A stretch of 64,000 nt of DNA from Phytophthora hibernalis (GCA_012656075.1 JAAKBF010000107.1:124001-188000), one strand, 5' to 3'. Positions 42,693-52,964 are shown, numbered from the stretch's first letter. Numbers and translations: made by a program. Notes: generated by a model from the letters alone, not told the origin.

Positions 42693-43268
42693 GTGTGCAT
42701 CCACTTCCTTTTGGGAAATACCCCTTTGACACCGGATAGTCACTTCTATGCGCGCCCGTCCGGTGTGGTTATCCCAGACTGCCTAAACTCCGACACGTGC
42801 CGGTTTACAGACAACGACGGTGAAACTCAACCCCACAAAAACTCGACCCCCACTTCATTGAGCTCAAGTAAAAAAGAAAAGACATATTATGTTTTGACCA
42901 ATTGCAGCTAGGACCGCAGTTTGTCTTCTGATATTTCTACAACTGTATTGAAAATGAATGTCGACGGGGATCGAGTTTCACCGTCGTTGTCTGTAGCCGG
43001 ATTAAAGCTTATTCCGGCGTTTTCAATTTCTTTAAACCGGCGTCTGGAAACACGAGCTTCCATGCGGCTGTGTCGCGATTTATTCATTGGTTATGCGTCT
43101 AAGGTATTCGTACGGCTCCGGCGAGAGGTTCGCTACACCGTACGGAAGAAGTTCATGCATGGTCATTTATGAAATAAAAACATTTTGGTCGGGGCTATTT
43201 ATGTAATGAACTTCATTTAGGTGCGAAAAATAATCGCCCATCTGATGCATCTGCCCGAAACCTGCACT
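42693..43268. other. Intergenic stretch with a 23-bp inverted repeat
   Basis: No gene recognised. Perfect inverted repeats of 23 bases lie at 42806-42828 (TACAGACAACGACGG...) and 42973-42995. Just after the right arm, ATTCCGGCGTT...TTTAAACCGGC (43012-43041) resembles 46204-46238 on the other side of the Harbinger element, in direct orientation. Confidence 0.55.
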
Positions 43269-43370
43269 AATAGGGGTTTCAGAATCAACCAAAATGCCCC
43301 AGATTTTGTTTGCATCCGGCGATCAAATCCGCCCATGATCCTCAGAATACCACTGTATTTGGCAAAATCC

Positions 43371-43400
43371 AAATCCACCAGCTCCGGGGCTGGTGGATTT
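43371..43400. repeat. 12-bp hairpin inside the left Harbinger end
   Basis: AAATCCACCAGC, six bases (TCCGGG), GCTGGTGGATTT. It lies about 100 bp inside the left terminus and could bind the transposase or accessory protein. Confidence 0.6.
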
Positions 43401-43475
43401 CGAAATACCCAAGTATTTCGGTCACCTTGACACGCGCAAAATCAGACAGAGCCCCTCACAAGCCGAAGGAGCGCC

Positions 43476-44696
43476 ATGCCTCGCCGCTCAGCGCGGAAGG
43501 CGCTGCTGTCAGATCTACAAGCCGTGTATGCGTTCTACCTTTCCGGAGGAGACAACGACGCAGCTGAGGACGTGCTAGCAGTGTTTTTATATGTGGAGAC
43601 CAGTCGATACCTCTCTTTCCGCCTCGGGTCCCTACATGCTGATCATCGCTTCCGTGTACTAATGACTCTAAGATCCAAGGACTTCAGGCAGCTCACGCGG
43701 ATCTCCAAGCGATCATTCTGTGCATTACACGACTACATCTGCGACAACCCAATCTTTCATTCGACGTCGCCAAACGCACGCCACGAGCAGCAGCCAGTTT
43801 GCTGGCAGCTTGCCGTGGCTGCCAGCAAACTGGCTGCTGCTCGTGGCGTGATGGTTCGGTCGTGGCGTATACCAAGCGAGTTTTGACCGCGCTGAAGGAT
43901 GTGTGTGCGCAGTGGTTAGAATGGCCTTCTATTAGAAGACGGCGCGAAATTTCCCGGGTGATGGCAGCAGAAGGATTTCCTGGCTGCGTGGTCTTTATCG
44001 ACGGAACGACGCTGCCACTTTCACAGCGACCTGCGTAGCTACTTCGACAGGAAGAAGAGGTGAGAAGTACATCATTTGGTTCGGTTTATCTATCTTACGT
44101 TTTGCTTTGGAATTTTGAACGTCTTGGCAACAGGTACTCAGTAGCGATGCAGTTGGTGTGTGATAATGACAAGCGAATCATTGCCGTTTACTGTGGTTGA
44201 CCTGGATCATGTGCTGACGCCAATGTTTTTAAACGCATGGCGATCTACCGTGATGCAAGTCATTTCTTTTCTGATGGAGAATATCTGCTTGCAGATTCAG
44301 CATATCCGTCACTTCGTACAGTTCTGCCTGCATACAAGCGTCCTTTGGCGGATAACGAAGACAATACTGAGTTCAACTTCTACTTGGCAAAGTCTCGCGT
44401 GAGAAACGAGCATGCAATTGGCATGCTGAAGTCACGATGGGCATCATTACGGGAAATGCGCAACCAATTGAGGTCGAAGACTGAAATGGACGCCTTCATC
44501 GAGTGGGCATTAGGATGTTGTTTTGCACAATATGCTGGTAAAATTAGGCGATGATTGGGAAGGCATGGTGTTGGAGGAAGAAGATGACAACGAAATGTTT
44601 GACCCCAGTGATTGTGAGCAGGAAGGTTCTATCAGAGAACTCGTGAAGCCGATTACACTGCAGATGCATCGTATTTCTCCACGCTTCTCCTAACGT
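43476..44696 (+). pseudogene. PIF/Harbinger transposase (DDE_Tnp_4 type)
   Basis: Begins MPRRSARKALLSDLQ. The N-terminal domain has FRQLTRISKRSFCALHDYI. The catalytic part holds CVVFIDGTTLPL (first Asp), EYLLADSAYPSLRTV (second Asp) and VRNEHAIGMLKSRWASLREM (Glu). An intron of about 70 bp (AGAG|GTGAGA...CAACAG|GTACTC) fits near 44062-44133. Breaks: a 31-bp perfect hairpin replaces part of the text at 43778-43849, a TAG and slip near 44036, a TGA at 44200-44202 in CG*PGS (probably TGG originally), and a slip at TTTT near 44520 before LVKLGDDWEGM. The acidic tail EEEDDNE ends near 44692. Confidence 0.8.
43778..43849. repeat. Perfect 31-bp hairpin within the Harbinger transposase
   Basis: Left arm 43778-43808 (ACGCCACGAGCAGCAGCCAG...) and right arm 43819-43849 are exact reverse complements around a 10-base loop. 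The left arm matches the expected coding text (ARHEQQPV-CWQLA), whereas the right arm reads as the inverse, so the right arm looks newly made by fold-back copying. Expected transposase residues between the two sides are missing. Confidence 0.85.
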
Positions 44697-44753
44697 AAGG
44701 TTATGTAGTAGCTGTGTAGCACGCTGAACTCTGAATGATACGTTAAAGTAAAT

Positions 44754-45973
44754 CTAAGAATGATTTAGCTTCTTCAGCAGTGCGGCCTTTTCGATGAGCG
44801 AACTCAGCACTTGGAAACGCTGTTGTTTCTCCGCCTCAACGCGGCGATCGATACGTTCTGTCTCCCACTTTTCATTCTCGAACGCCAAGCGAGCTTGCTC
44901 GATAACTTGCTGGTCTAACATTCATAAAAACAACGACAGCACTTAGTCCCAATACATGAAAACGTGAAGCGCCGAGCGTACCCTTCTGACGCTCGGCTTC
45001 ACTTGTCCAGCGTTCTCTTTCCAACACCAAGCGTTCTTTGTCAACTGGAATAGCATAATGCCGTTAGCGATGTAAGTAATCGTGGAGCACATATTAGCGC
45101 CTTACCAGTGGCCTTCGTCTTCGCTGCGATCTTCATAGCGCCAGCAATAGCATTATGGGGAGCTTCTGCGTTTGTACCCAACGGGGAGGAATTTAGCGTC
45201 GGCAGTTTCAGTTGTCGAGCCACGGCTGGGGTTTGACGCTTGGTCTTGCCTTTCGGGCTTTCCGATTGGGACGTCTTTCTTTTACGTTGTATCTGTGCGC
45301 TCGTCGCGACATTCTCACGCGCGACTGTGCCTCCTTCTGACTGAGACGTATTGCTAGTTAGATTGGTTTGTTTAGACGGGGATCCTTCGAGCGACGATTT
45401 TGCGGAGGTAGGTTTCTGCGACAGGGAAGAGAAGCCGTAAATTGTCCATTAGAATCTCCAAGATTAACGCATGGCGACTGCGGCGAGCTGTAGCTCCCCC
45501 AGAGCACCTCCGTCGATATTCAGCATGTCGTCCACGTTGTCCACAGCAGAGAGGCTGTTTTCCGCCGAAGTAGAGTCGAATGTGCTAAGGGGGACACGTT
45601 CGCTTTTGCATGGAACAGAGCGTCTATCTTCTCGTACCAAGGGCACATGTTCTCCAACTTTTGTTGCACCGTACAAATGCCACGGAGTTCATCATCAGGC
45701 GTGATACCTGCTCCCGTTGACGCCTCGTACTCCTTTGTCCTGATATACCGAGTCTTGTAGGTCCTTCATCTGCTGGGCTGTCAGTTCAAAACGGCTTTTG
45801 CTGCTTTTCTTCAATGCTGCTGCCATTTCCTTGAAGCCGTCAGTTTTAGAGACCTGCTTCTTGCCCACGACAGTCTGCTTCGCCACCCCGAAACACTTCT
45901 CGAAGTTCGCCTTGTGCTCAAGCCACAGGACGATCGAGAACAAATCCACTTTCCTGAGATGCTCATTTGCCAT
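44754..45973 (-). pseudogene. Harbinger accessory (Myb/SANT-like) protein gene with coiled-coil tail
   Basis: From an ATG at 45973 (MANEHLRKVDLFSI): a helix-rich N-terminal region (WLEHKANFEKCFGV, FELTAQQMKDL) resembling the DNA-binding second protein of Harbinger elements, then, after frame slips near 45715 and 45590, ITPDDELRGICTVQQKLENM and DNVDDMLNIDGGALGEL. Later exons hold a Ser/Lys-rich part and a coiled coil (DKERLVLERERWTSEAE, VIEQARLAFENEKWETER) ending LLKKLNHS. Two introns with good ends are visible in the 44.9-45.1 kb part. The first domain assignment is by context and general look, not a clear motif. Confidence 0.6.
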
Positions 45974-46397
45974 GGCTGATTTAGCTTTAGCACTGACTCG
46001 AATATTGTAGTGTGAGCAAATCCTACGACCGCAAGGTCGATATCCATGGTGGATTTGAAAGGCACCTTCGTACGAGGGATTAAGCAAATACCACGGATTG
46101 GAAAATGCCAAACTACCGATTCTGAAACCCCTAATATGTGCCACATGTTGTGGCCCACAACGCAGGGCAAACGAAGAACACCATACATTTAACAAGATAT
46201 TTTATTCCGGCGTTCCCCATTCTTTTAAACCGGCATTTGGGTTATGGCCGGGGCAAACGCCGGATTTTAGGCGGCCTGGGTTATCCTCGCCCCCACTTTG
46301 CTGCCGGGTTTTCTCATCAGACTTTGAGTCCGTAACGCAATATTTCGTCCATACTATCAAACTTTATTACAACTACATGTATTATACAGTGTATTCT

Positions 46398-46404
46398 TCA
46401 TTTT
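46398..46404 (+). promoter_or_regulatory. Initiator-like element upstream of HOP2
   Basis: TCATTTT matches the oomycete initiator consensus YCAYTYY. It lies 27 bp upstream of the ATG at 46431, the usual distance for short oomycete leaders, and is followed by CAGTTTTTGG. Confidence 0.5.
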
Positions 46405-46430
46405 CAGTTTTTGGCGGGGAGCTCTTCAAA

Positions 46431-47608
46431 ATGAGCGACTTCGACGACGAAGACTTTTCCCTGGGCGAGGACGACTCAGAAGACGAGCCGTTCGCACCCG
46501 AAGACAATGAAGCAGAAGAAGAAGAAGATTTCGCTGAGGAATCCGCAGCCAGCGACGCGTCGGACCTCGAAGAACTGGCGCCCAAGCCCAAGAAAGCGCG
46601 AGTGTCGCCCAAGAAGACCCCAAAATCCCCAGCGAAGCCTCAGACGTCCAGTGCAAGACCCAACTCCTCAGCAGTCAAGAACACAACAGCACCCAAGACT
46701 GCAGCAGCTAAACCGACCAATGGGAAGGCTCCAGTCGCTGCAAAGAAGTCCCCAGCAGCTCCCAAGCCGAAGCCCATGAAGGCCGACGAAGCGGAGGCTG
46801 CGGTGCTCGACTACATGCGGAAGGTGCAATTGTTGGTGCAGTTTTTGCAACTGCAACTGTGGTTGGACGCTGATGGTTGTGCAAATTTTGTAGACGAACC
46901 GACCGTACAGTTTGCTGAATGTGTTTGAGAATTTGCATCGTGCCATTGCCAAGACGTCGCTGACGACGCTGCTGGATAACCTCGTAGTCAAGTAGGTTAT
47001 TGTTCGGATGTGGGGAATTGTGAGGTAGGCTCTGATGTCTGTTGACTGTAGGGAAGAATTGGCGAGCAAGACGTACGGCAAGGCCAAGATCTACTACTTG
47101 AACCAGAACAATCTACCCGTGCCGTCGGAGCAAGAGCGTCTCGCTTTGGAGGAGCAGATTAAGGTTGTTACGGCTGACTGTGCTGCCTCCGAACAAGAGC
47201 TGAAGGGCGCCGAGGCTACTCTTGCAGGCATCACGTCACAAATCTCGGGCGCCGATTTGGATGCGGCGTTGAAACAGCTTGATGAAGAAGCTGCGACCTT
47301 GCAGACGAAGGTGGAGACGCTGGATCGACCGGACCGAGCACCTGTGTCGCCTGGCAGGAAGGACGCGCTGAAGCGCAAGTTCACCAAATACCGCGTACGT
47401 GTTGGCCGTATTCCTACCCTCTGCACGAGACCCTAACATTGTTGCTGATACGTGTGAGCAGACGGCGTGGGTGACTCGAAAACGTATCGCGATGGATGGA
47501 GTGAACCAGATCGCAGACGGAACGGAGAAGAAGCCGAAAGTTGTGCTCGACCTGGTTGGTGTGGAGACAGATGAAGAGGCAGGCATCAAGGTGATACCCA
47601 CTATTTAA
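46431..47608 (+). CDS. HOP2: HOP2/PSMC3IP-like meiotic recombination protein with an extra acidic/basic N-terminus
   Basis: Partner of MND1 that helps RAD51/DMC1 pair homologous chromosomes. Four exons, 46431-46823, 46894-46991, 47052-47394 and 47462-47608, splice in phase to 326 residues. The family core starts at about residue 118 with a winged helix (AAVLDYMRK-TNRPYSLLNVFENLH, TSLTTLLDNLVVKEELASK, YGKAKIYYLNQ), then a coiled coil, then the C-terminal WVTRKRIAMDGVNQIADG and GVETDEEAGI. Animal and yeast HOP2 are near 217 residues; here about 117 extra residues precede the core: an acidic block (DDEDFSLGEDDSEDEPF) then a Lys/Pro/Ala-rich block. No frame break. Confidence 0.9.
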
Positions 47609-47689
47609 CGGTAGGAGCGTTTCGAATTCCTTTATACAGCGTCGCATCGAGCATCAACTGTACTATCAAATAGTTCGCGCCGCTCAAGC

Positions 47690-48030
47690 TCATCCCCGAA
47701 GACGCGCCTTGCGCTCCGCGATTTCGCGCTCATGACGTTCCTTTAAGCACTTTTTGTAGCGGTCGAAGAATGGCTGACATGCGTTCTTGTTGTCCGCGTT
47801 GTCTGCAGGGGTGGCAATAGTTAAGCGATTGATGAAATTCAGGAGTCCCAGTCTCACTTACTGACGAGGCAGTTGAGCGACTCGCGCTGCAGCTTGGCGC
47901 ACTCCTGCAACGTGATAACAATAGATTTTAATGAGTATTGGAATACTGCAACATTGTGGTTGCGGACAGCGGAGCAAGGTTGATCGATACTCACTGCGTT
48001 GTCAAACTTGGTGGCAGTTCGGCCCGACAT
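47690..48030 (-). CDS. Twin CX9C mitochondrial protein (COX23/CHCHD7-like)
   Basis: Three small exons, 47995-48030, 47862-47904 and 47690-47802, splice in phase to 63 residues. It begins MSGRTATKFDNA. Two CX9C motifs are exact: C-AKLQRESLN-C and C-QPFFDRYKK-C. Such coiled-coil-helix proteins are imported into the intermembrane space by MIA40 and many assist cytochrome oxidase assembly. The second motif text YFxxYKxC-like fits COX23/CHCHD7 best, but other CHCH proteins are possible. A basic tail KERHEREIAERKARLRG follows. It was found by splicing; no single frame shows it. Confidence 0.75.
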
Positions 48031-48674
48031 GGTGCAAAAATGACGTCGCCCGTTCCTGACCCCTCAAATTTTGCATTTGAGGCGCCTTTGTTCCTGACGC
48101 AAATTTTGCATTAGCCAAAATGCGTATTTTGACTCGTACAAATTGTGATCAAAGTTGAAGTTATTATAGCTGGTCGTTGATGTTGGGGGAGTTCGGCTCG
48201 GTGTTTGGTGCGATGGATGAGTTTCCAGTACATCGATAATGATGCGGGTCTAGGTGGAATCCACACCGTAAATTATTACCGGAAGATTGCTGGCACTGAG
48301 GGGTTTCACTCTCTTTGGTGCTGCTTCATCTTCGCTTTCATCAAGATTCCACTGAAATTTACCAACTGAGTCGTCTAATCTAGGCCATTCTACAGTAGAG
48401 CTGCTGGTTGCTCGTCCACATTATTAACCACATCGCATGGAAAAAATTTCCAAAACGGCCAAAGCTGAGACCAAGCGACGACGCTCAACTTGCTTTCCTC
48501 CACTATCAAGTGCGAAGACACAATGCCGGTGGAAGCTTCCTGTAGAACACCGAGAGAAAGTCATGGGATGAACGCCCAACGCTAGGATAGCACCCACCAC
48601 CACGGGTGCTCTCGTTGTTCTCACTCCCCAATTCACGCCATCAACCACAAGTCTAAAGCCATTTCCTTCAAACA
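48031..48674. other. Intergenic region, no gene recognised
   Basis: Upstream region shared by the divergent CX9C gene and the first cysteine-rich gene. Near 48060-48125 there are repeated AAATTTTGCATT-type texts with local dyad symmetry. No coding frame is convincing. Confidence 0.45.
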
Positions 48675-49450
48675 ATGAAGTTCTCCTCAATTCTCGCTTT
48701 CGCTGCTGCCATCGAAGCTGGACTGCTGCTCCAAGTGATCGCTCAGGACCCGGTCATCGTCATTGACGACTGCTCCGCCTCCTGTGTCGTGGGCATGTTC
48801 TGTTCGACCTCGGTCCCCGTGTGTCATTACCCTCCGGCCGAGGGCTACTGCTTTAACGAAACCATCAGCGAGTACCAGTTGGGGTGTAATGACGGGTACG
48901 AGTGCGCCGACAACCTGTGTCAATGCTTCATTGACGAGATGCCTCTCGCAACGACAGCACCTCCCATGACTCAAGCCCCGACGGTAACTCCTGCACCCGT
49001 CTACCCGACAGTCACACCATCGCCAGCGACGGTAACTCCTGCACCCGTCTACCCGACGGTGACACCATCGCCAGCGACGGTCTCACCCAGTTTGGAAGGT
49101 ATCTACACTTCATGTCCGACCGGAACATACTGGGAGATCGGTGCCTCAGCTTGTCGCGGACCAAGCTACGTTGGAGAGTGTTACAACCCCGCCACTGCCA
49201 TGTACCAAAGTGGCTGCGCTAACGGCTTCACGTGCATCAACAACAAGTGCTCGACGACCCCACCGGCGACATTTTCCCCAGCGTTTGCTACGTGAGATGC
49301 ACCCAGTCGGACGAGTACTGCGAGAACGGATCCACCACCTGCCGCGGACCTTCATATGCGGGTGAATGCTTCAACGTTGCGACAGGACATTACCAGAATG
49401 GTTGCGGTGCAGGGTACGAGTGTGCGAACAACCTGTGTGTGATGTCCTAA
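48675..49450 (+). CDS. Secreted cysteine-rich modular protein with Thr/Pro spacer (one frame break)
   Basis: About 258 residues. The N-terminus MKFSSILAFAAAIEAGLLLQVIAQ is a likely signal peptide. Three cysteine-rich modules follow, with a Thr/Pro-rich spacer after the first; the spacer contains a tandem repeat (TVTPAPVYPTVTPSPA twice, DNA 48979-49076). Modules two and three contain the signature CRGPSY-GEC-N, then Q-GC and C-NN-C. The frame slips near 49252; one added base joins NNKCS to DDPTGDIFPSVCYVRC. No catalytic motif; the pattern suggests a disulfide-stabilised extracellular or wall-associated protein. First of the cysteine-rich family in the window. Confidence 0.8.
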
Positions 49451-50197
49451 GCAGTAGTCGAGTAGCCAAGCTGCGGCGCCATTGCTTGTTAAACCGCACT
49501 TACGAAATCAATAATTTCTTTTCAAACCCAGTTGCATCATTTTATCGTTGTTTTTGTCGGAGAGAGACTTCGAAGCAACGTTGACGGTGGGATTTTTCTC
49601 TAGTGTTCAGTGAATGCCTGAGCAGCCTCATAGCTCCGCGTGAATTGGAGTTTTCGTTGTATAGTTCGACTACTTTGGAAGTCAGTAACACAATACATGT
49701 ACGTAGTACATATAAGCTTACCCAAAAAAACAATTTCGGTGCGTTATAAAGCCCGAAGTACATTTACATAGAATCATACTGGTATTTGAGCTCAATCATT
49801 GCAGGGTGTGCATGTAGCAACCTCGTTTGTAGTGATGCAAGCACAACCCGAACTGCATTCGAACTGCAACACCGGGAATTCCGTACTGTTTCTGAAATTG
49901 TTGGTGGGTAGTTTTGTCGCCACGTATTGCCTCCGTTGCCGGCAAAGGGCTATGGGATGAAGATGAACGCTCATTTCCTGCCCTCAACGGCTCCTACAAA
50001 CTCGATGCCGCTGTTGAAGATCTTAAAAAAGTCTGATGGGACGAAGCAGAAGCTTGTCATGTTGCTCTTCAACGTGTTCGGCTATAGAAATCACTGTGTG
50101 CCATGCTCGCTAGCTAAAGCTGTGCACCCCCTCTGCAGAACTTATCGACAAGATCTCTTCATTTCGGAATTCACATCCTTCAGAAAAACACCTCACG
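49451..50197. other. Intergenic region, no gene recognised
   Basis: AT-richer interval between two cysteine-rich genes. Contains only short overlapping frames without domain character. ACATGTACGTAGTACATA near 49697 is partly palindromic. Confidence 0.45.
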
Positions 50198-50848
50198 ATG
50201 AAGATCTCCGTTTTCGCCACGACCATCATCGCCACAAAATTGTTCATTCTGGCTGCTCAAACGCAGGACAACTCGACTTTTACTGCCGCATTGTGCTACC
50301 TTTCGTGCGAAGAAGACGAGTACTGTGAAAATAGTACAGGCGTGTGCCGCGGTCCGAACTTTGATGGCGAGTGTTTCAACCCGGCTACTGGTGTCTACCA
50401 GAACGGCTGTGACCCTGGCTTCGACTGCATCAGCAACAAATGCGACTATGAGAATGATGACACAGATGACACCGAGGCCGAATCCAGCAGCTCTGAGACC
50501 GGTTGTGGCTTGCAGTGCAGTGTGTTTGGAGAATACTGCGACAGCGTCATCGATGAATGCCGAGGACCGAGCTACGACGGCGAGTGTTTTAACGTTGCTG
50601 CGAACGCTTTCCAGGACGGATGCGACGAGGGATACGAGTGCATCGACAATATGTGCCAAGTAATCACCTTTTCTTCAACCGACAACGCTGTCTGCTACCT
50701 CGTTTGCTCCGCAGGCAACTTCTGCGAGAATGGCACTAATGAATGCCGCGGACCCTACTACGACGGCGAGTGCTTCAATGCCGCCACTGGCTTCTATCAA
50801 AATGGATGCGACCCGAGCTTTACCTGCTCAAACAACCAGTGCGAGTAA
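50198..50848 (+). CDS. Secreted protein with three 8-Cys modules
   Basis: 216 residues, one unbroken frame. MKISVFATTIIATKLFILAAQ is a likely signal peptide. Three modules follow one spacing rule: C-x3-C-x5,6-C-x6-C-x8-C-x11-C-x5-C-x4-C, with the motif CRGP-[NSY]-[FY]-DGECFN. An acidic/Ser linker (ENDDTDDTEAESSSS) separates the first two modules. NxS/NxT sites are present in the first and third modules. I do not recognise a named family; even Cys number implies disulfides and an extracellular role. It lies tail-to-tail with the protease gene at 51055, 206 bp away. Confidence 0.85.
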   Translation: MKISVFATTIIATKLFILAAQTQDNSTFTAALCYLSCEEDEYCENSTGVCRGPNFDGECFNPATGVYQNGCDPGFDCISNKCDYENDDTDDTEAESSSSETGCGLQCSVFGEYCDSVIDECRGPSYDGECFNVAANAFQDGCDEGYECIDNMCQVITFSSTDNAVCYLVCSAGNFCENGTNECRGPYYDGECFNAATGFYQNGCDPSFTCSNNQCE

Positions 50849-51910
50849 GTACCAAGAACACGGCAAATCTACCTGTGCAACGCAAAACACCCTTACTCGG
50901 GCAACCGAGTCATTAGAAATTGAGAAATGTTCACAACAGCAGAATTTCATATCAATCAAACACGAGCCCATTGCAACCACCCTTGCCGTTTTACGACTAC
51001 GTACAATAAGGCGGAGGTGCAGGGCTGGTCCGAGAGGTTTTCACCATTCATTCATCAATTCACACTGGGCAGGTCCTTCTTGTCGACAATGCGAGCAAAC
51101 GGGAACGGACCCACGAACTCGTACTGATTCTGCTTGCGAGTCGACCTCTCCACGTCGCTGTAGTCCAGACCGGGATAGAACGCCTTGTTGGCCGCATATG
51201 ACTGCGCGTGCCACTCGATCTCGAAGTTGTTCACGTAGAAGTTGCCGAACTGCGCCTTGTATTGCTGCTGAATCTCGTACGGGTAGAAGTAAAAGCCACA
51301 CACGTCTGGGTCATTCTCGCGGATCTCCTCAGCCACGGGAGACAGCACATACGCGATCTTCTGCGCGAGCATCGGCGGCAGACATAGCTCCGTCGAGTTG
51401 CTCGAGGCCGTGTTGTACTCGAAGAGACACATACGTAGCATGCGGTCCCCCACTGCGTCGTGTTGCGCACGAAGTACGTGTAGTCGTCACTCACAGTGCA
51501 GAAATCCGGATCCGTGCACTGCAAGTGCAGTGGCTGCAAATTAACCTTAGCGTACAGCTCCGTCTCCGCGGCCAAGCACGACTCGACTCCGCCACCAATA
51601 GTTTTCGAACGCTTGATGGGCAACGGAATGCTCATGCCAGGGTCACCGTGGCGTCTCGCGTCGATCACCTCGCCCGTGTTGCCACACTGGTACCAGTTCT
51701 CGGGGTCGTAGCTGTTGGGGCACATACTGGCCTCCTCCCAGTCCGTGATCTCCTGCAGCCAGTACTTGAGACTGTGACTGCCTCGAGCGTGCGTTGGTCC
51801 AAGCGCCGGGTGAATTCCGTCAAACCACGAGTTCTTGAGGATGAAGCCGCCGGTGTAGCCTTGCTTCGTACGGAAGAGGTCGTTGTATCCGACGAGCGTC
51901 ATAACATGCC
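50655..51910. repeat. Left arm of a 1.25-kb inverted duplication
   Basis: Nearly identical to the reverse complement of 58010-59245. It spans the last module of the cysteine-rich gene at 50198-50848, the intergenic stretch and the C-terminal half of the protease gene. The two protease genes are clearly diverged upstream of this arm, so the arm was copied or homogenised later than the original duplication. Confidence 0.85.
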
Positions 51911-52964
51911 CACCTTCCGGTATCATAACGTGGCTGGTGATGAACTCACCGTTCATGTTGTAGTTCTCTCCAAATTCGATAGGGGCGCAGCAAGTTGTCA
52001 TCGACAGTTCGGGTGGACAGAGTGTGCACGATGCGGACGCTGGGTTGCACTGATCTTCGCCAGCAAGCTCTCAATACAAGGGTGATAGTGTGTAGTATAG
52101 GGCGTTGCTGTAGTCAACGACATAGCTTGGCGGCGCTTCACCATTGCGCGCTTGATCGATATCTCCTCAAACAGAGTATCCATCTTCTTGAGCTTGAGAC
52201 TTAGCGGGTTGGTTTGGCGCTTCTCGAGTGTCAATGCGGCGCACACAGTGTCATTGCCGTCGTCAGGGTAGTACGGACAGATCGAATGAGGGTAAATATT
52301 GTCCTTCAATCCGTTCACCAAGTACATCAGCAACGTGGCGTCACCACCCTCCGTCGAGTTCTTCCAGATGCCATTTCCGGGAGCAGGCACGCCACTTGTT
52401 GCGGCGAACCAGGAGGTCCAGCACAAAGGCGCAAGACTTCGGCGCCGTACGCTTGCTCGGAGATCGCCATGTACTCGTCTTCCTGCAGCCAACCGTGAGC
52501 GATTCCCTGCTGGCGATAGCTGTTCTCCAAGACACCGACCGAAGCAAAGTCCCAGCAGGTTCCGCGCTCATCCTGCGTCTTCAACGGAGTGACATAGTCG
52601 ACTGCAAACTTGGTCGGGAACTTCTTGGCCTTCTTGAACTTCTTCTTGCTGTCCCAGGTCGTGTCTTCACCCACCACGATAGCTGAGTGCATCGCATCCC
52701 TACAAAACACCGCACATTGAGTACTTGAAGATCTTCAAATCATGCTACAGCGTATCCTTACAGTTGCTGCTGCATCTTCGAGATGATATCCTGCTGAGCT
52801 GTCAGAGAGTGGTGCATCGTGGCAGCGTAACTCAAACCAGCCAGCCCCACCACTGCGCCGATCACCATCGCTCCCCATGAATTGCGGGACCGAGTACCAC
52901 GAGCCACAAAGGCATCATCTTCGCGCGCAAAGTCCACGGTCTCCGTTCCGTAGCTCTTGACCAT
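51055..52964 (-). CDS. Membrane-anchored papain-like (C1) cysteine protease, three frame breaks
   Basis: Two exons, 52762-52964 and 51055-52699, about 616 residues when the slips are mended. A single N-terminal membrane segment (WGAMVIGAVVGLAGLSYAA) suggests a type II membrane protein. The peptidase part has DERGTCWDFASVGVLE (catalytic Cys), PEGGHVMTLVGYND (catalytic His) and GGFILKNSWF (catalytic Asn), the papain order. Slips lie near 52378, near 52055 and at the CCCCC run 51447-51451; one base each restores the frame. A long C-terminal extension with PDVCGFYFYPYE and WHAQSYAANKAF is not typical of papain. Inverted paralogue at 56935-58857. Confidence 0.85.

Larger units (their letters stand above)
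43272..46132. mobile_element. PIF/Harbinger DNA transposon
   Basis: Ends are AGGGGTTTCAGAATC at 43272-43286 and its exact inverse at 46118-46132, flanked on both sides by AAT (43269-43271 and 46133-46135). A 3-bp target duplication is the PIF/Harbinger rule, though TWA is more usual. Inside are two convergent genes: a DDE transposase on + and a putative DNA-binding accessory protein on -. This two-gene design is characteristic of the superfamily. Both genes carry stops or frame slips, so this copy is probably inactive. Confidence 0.85.

Noticed and set aside
46098..46430. Longer HOP2 start in the same open frame
   Set aside because: The upstream part is flank of the Harbinger insertion and starts with a non-ATG codon; the ATG at 46431 follows an initiator-like element.
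48979..49081. Possible CRISPR or satellite from the 48-bp tandem repeat
   Set aside because: It is two in-frame copies of a Thr/Pro spacer within a secreted protein gene.
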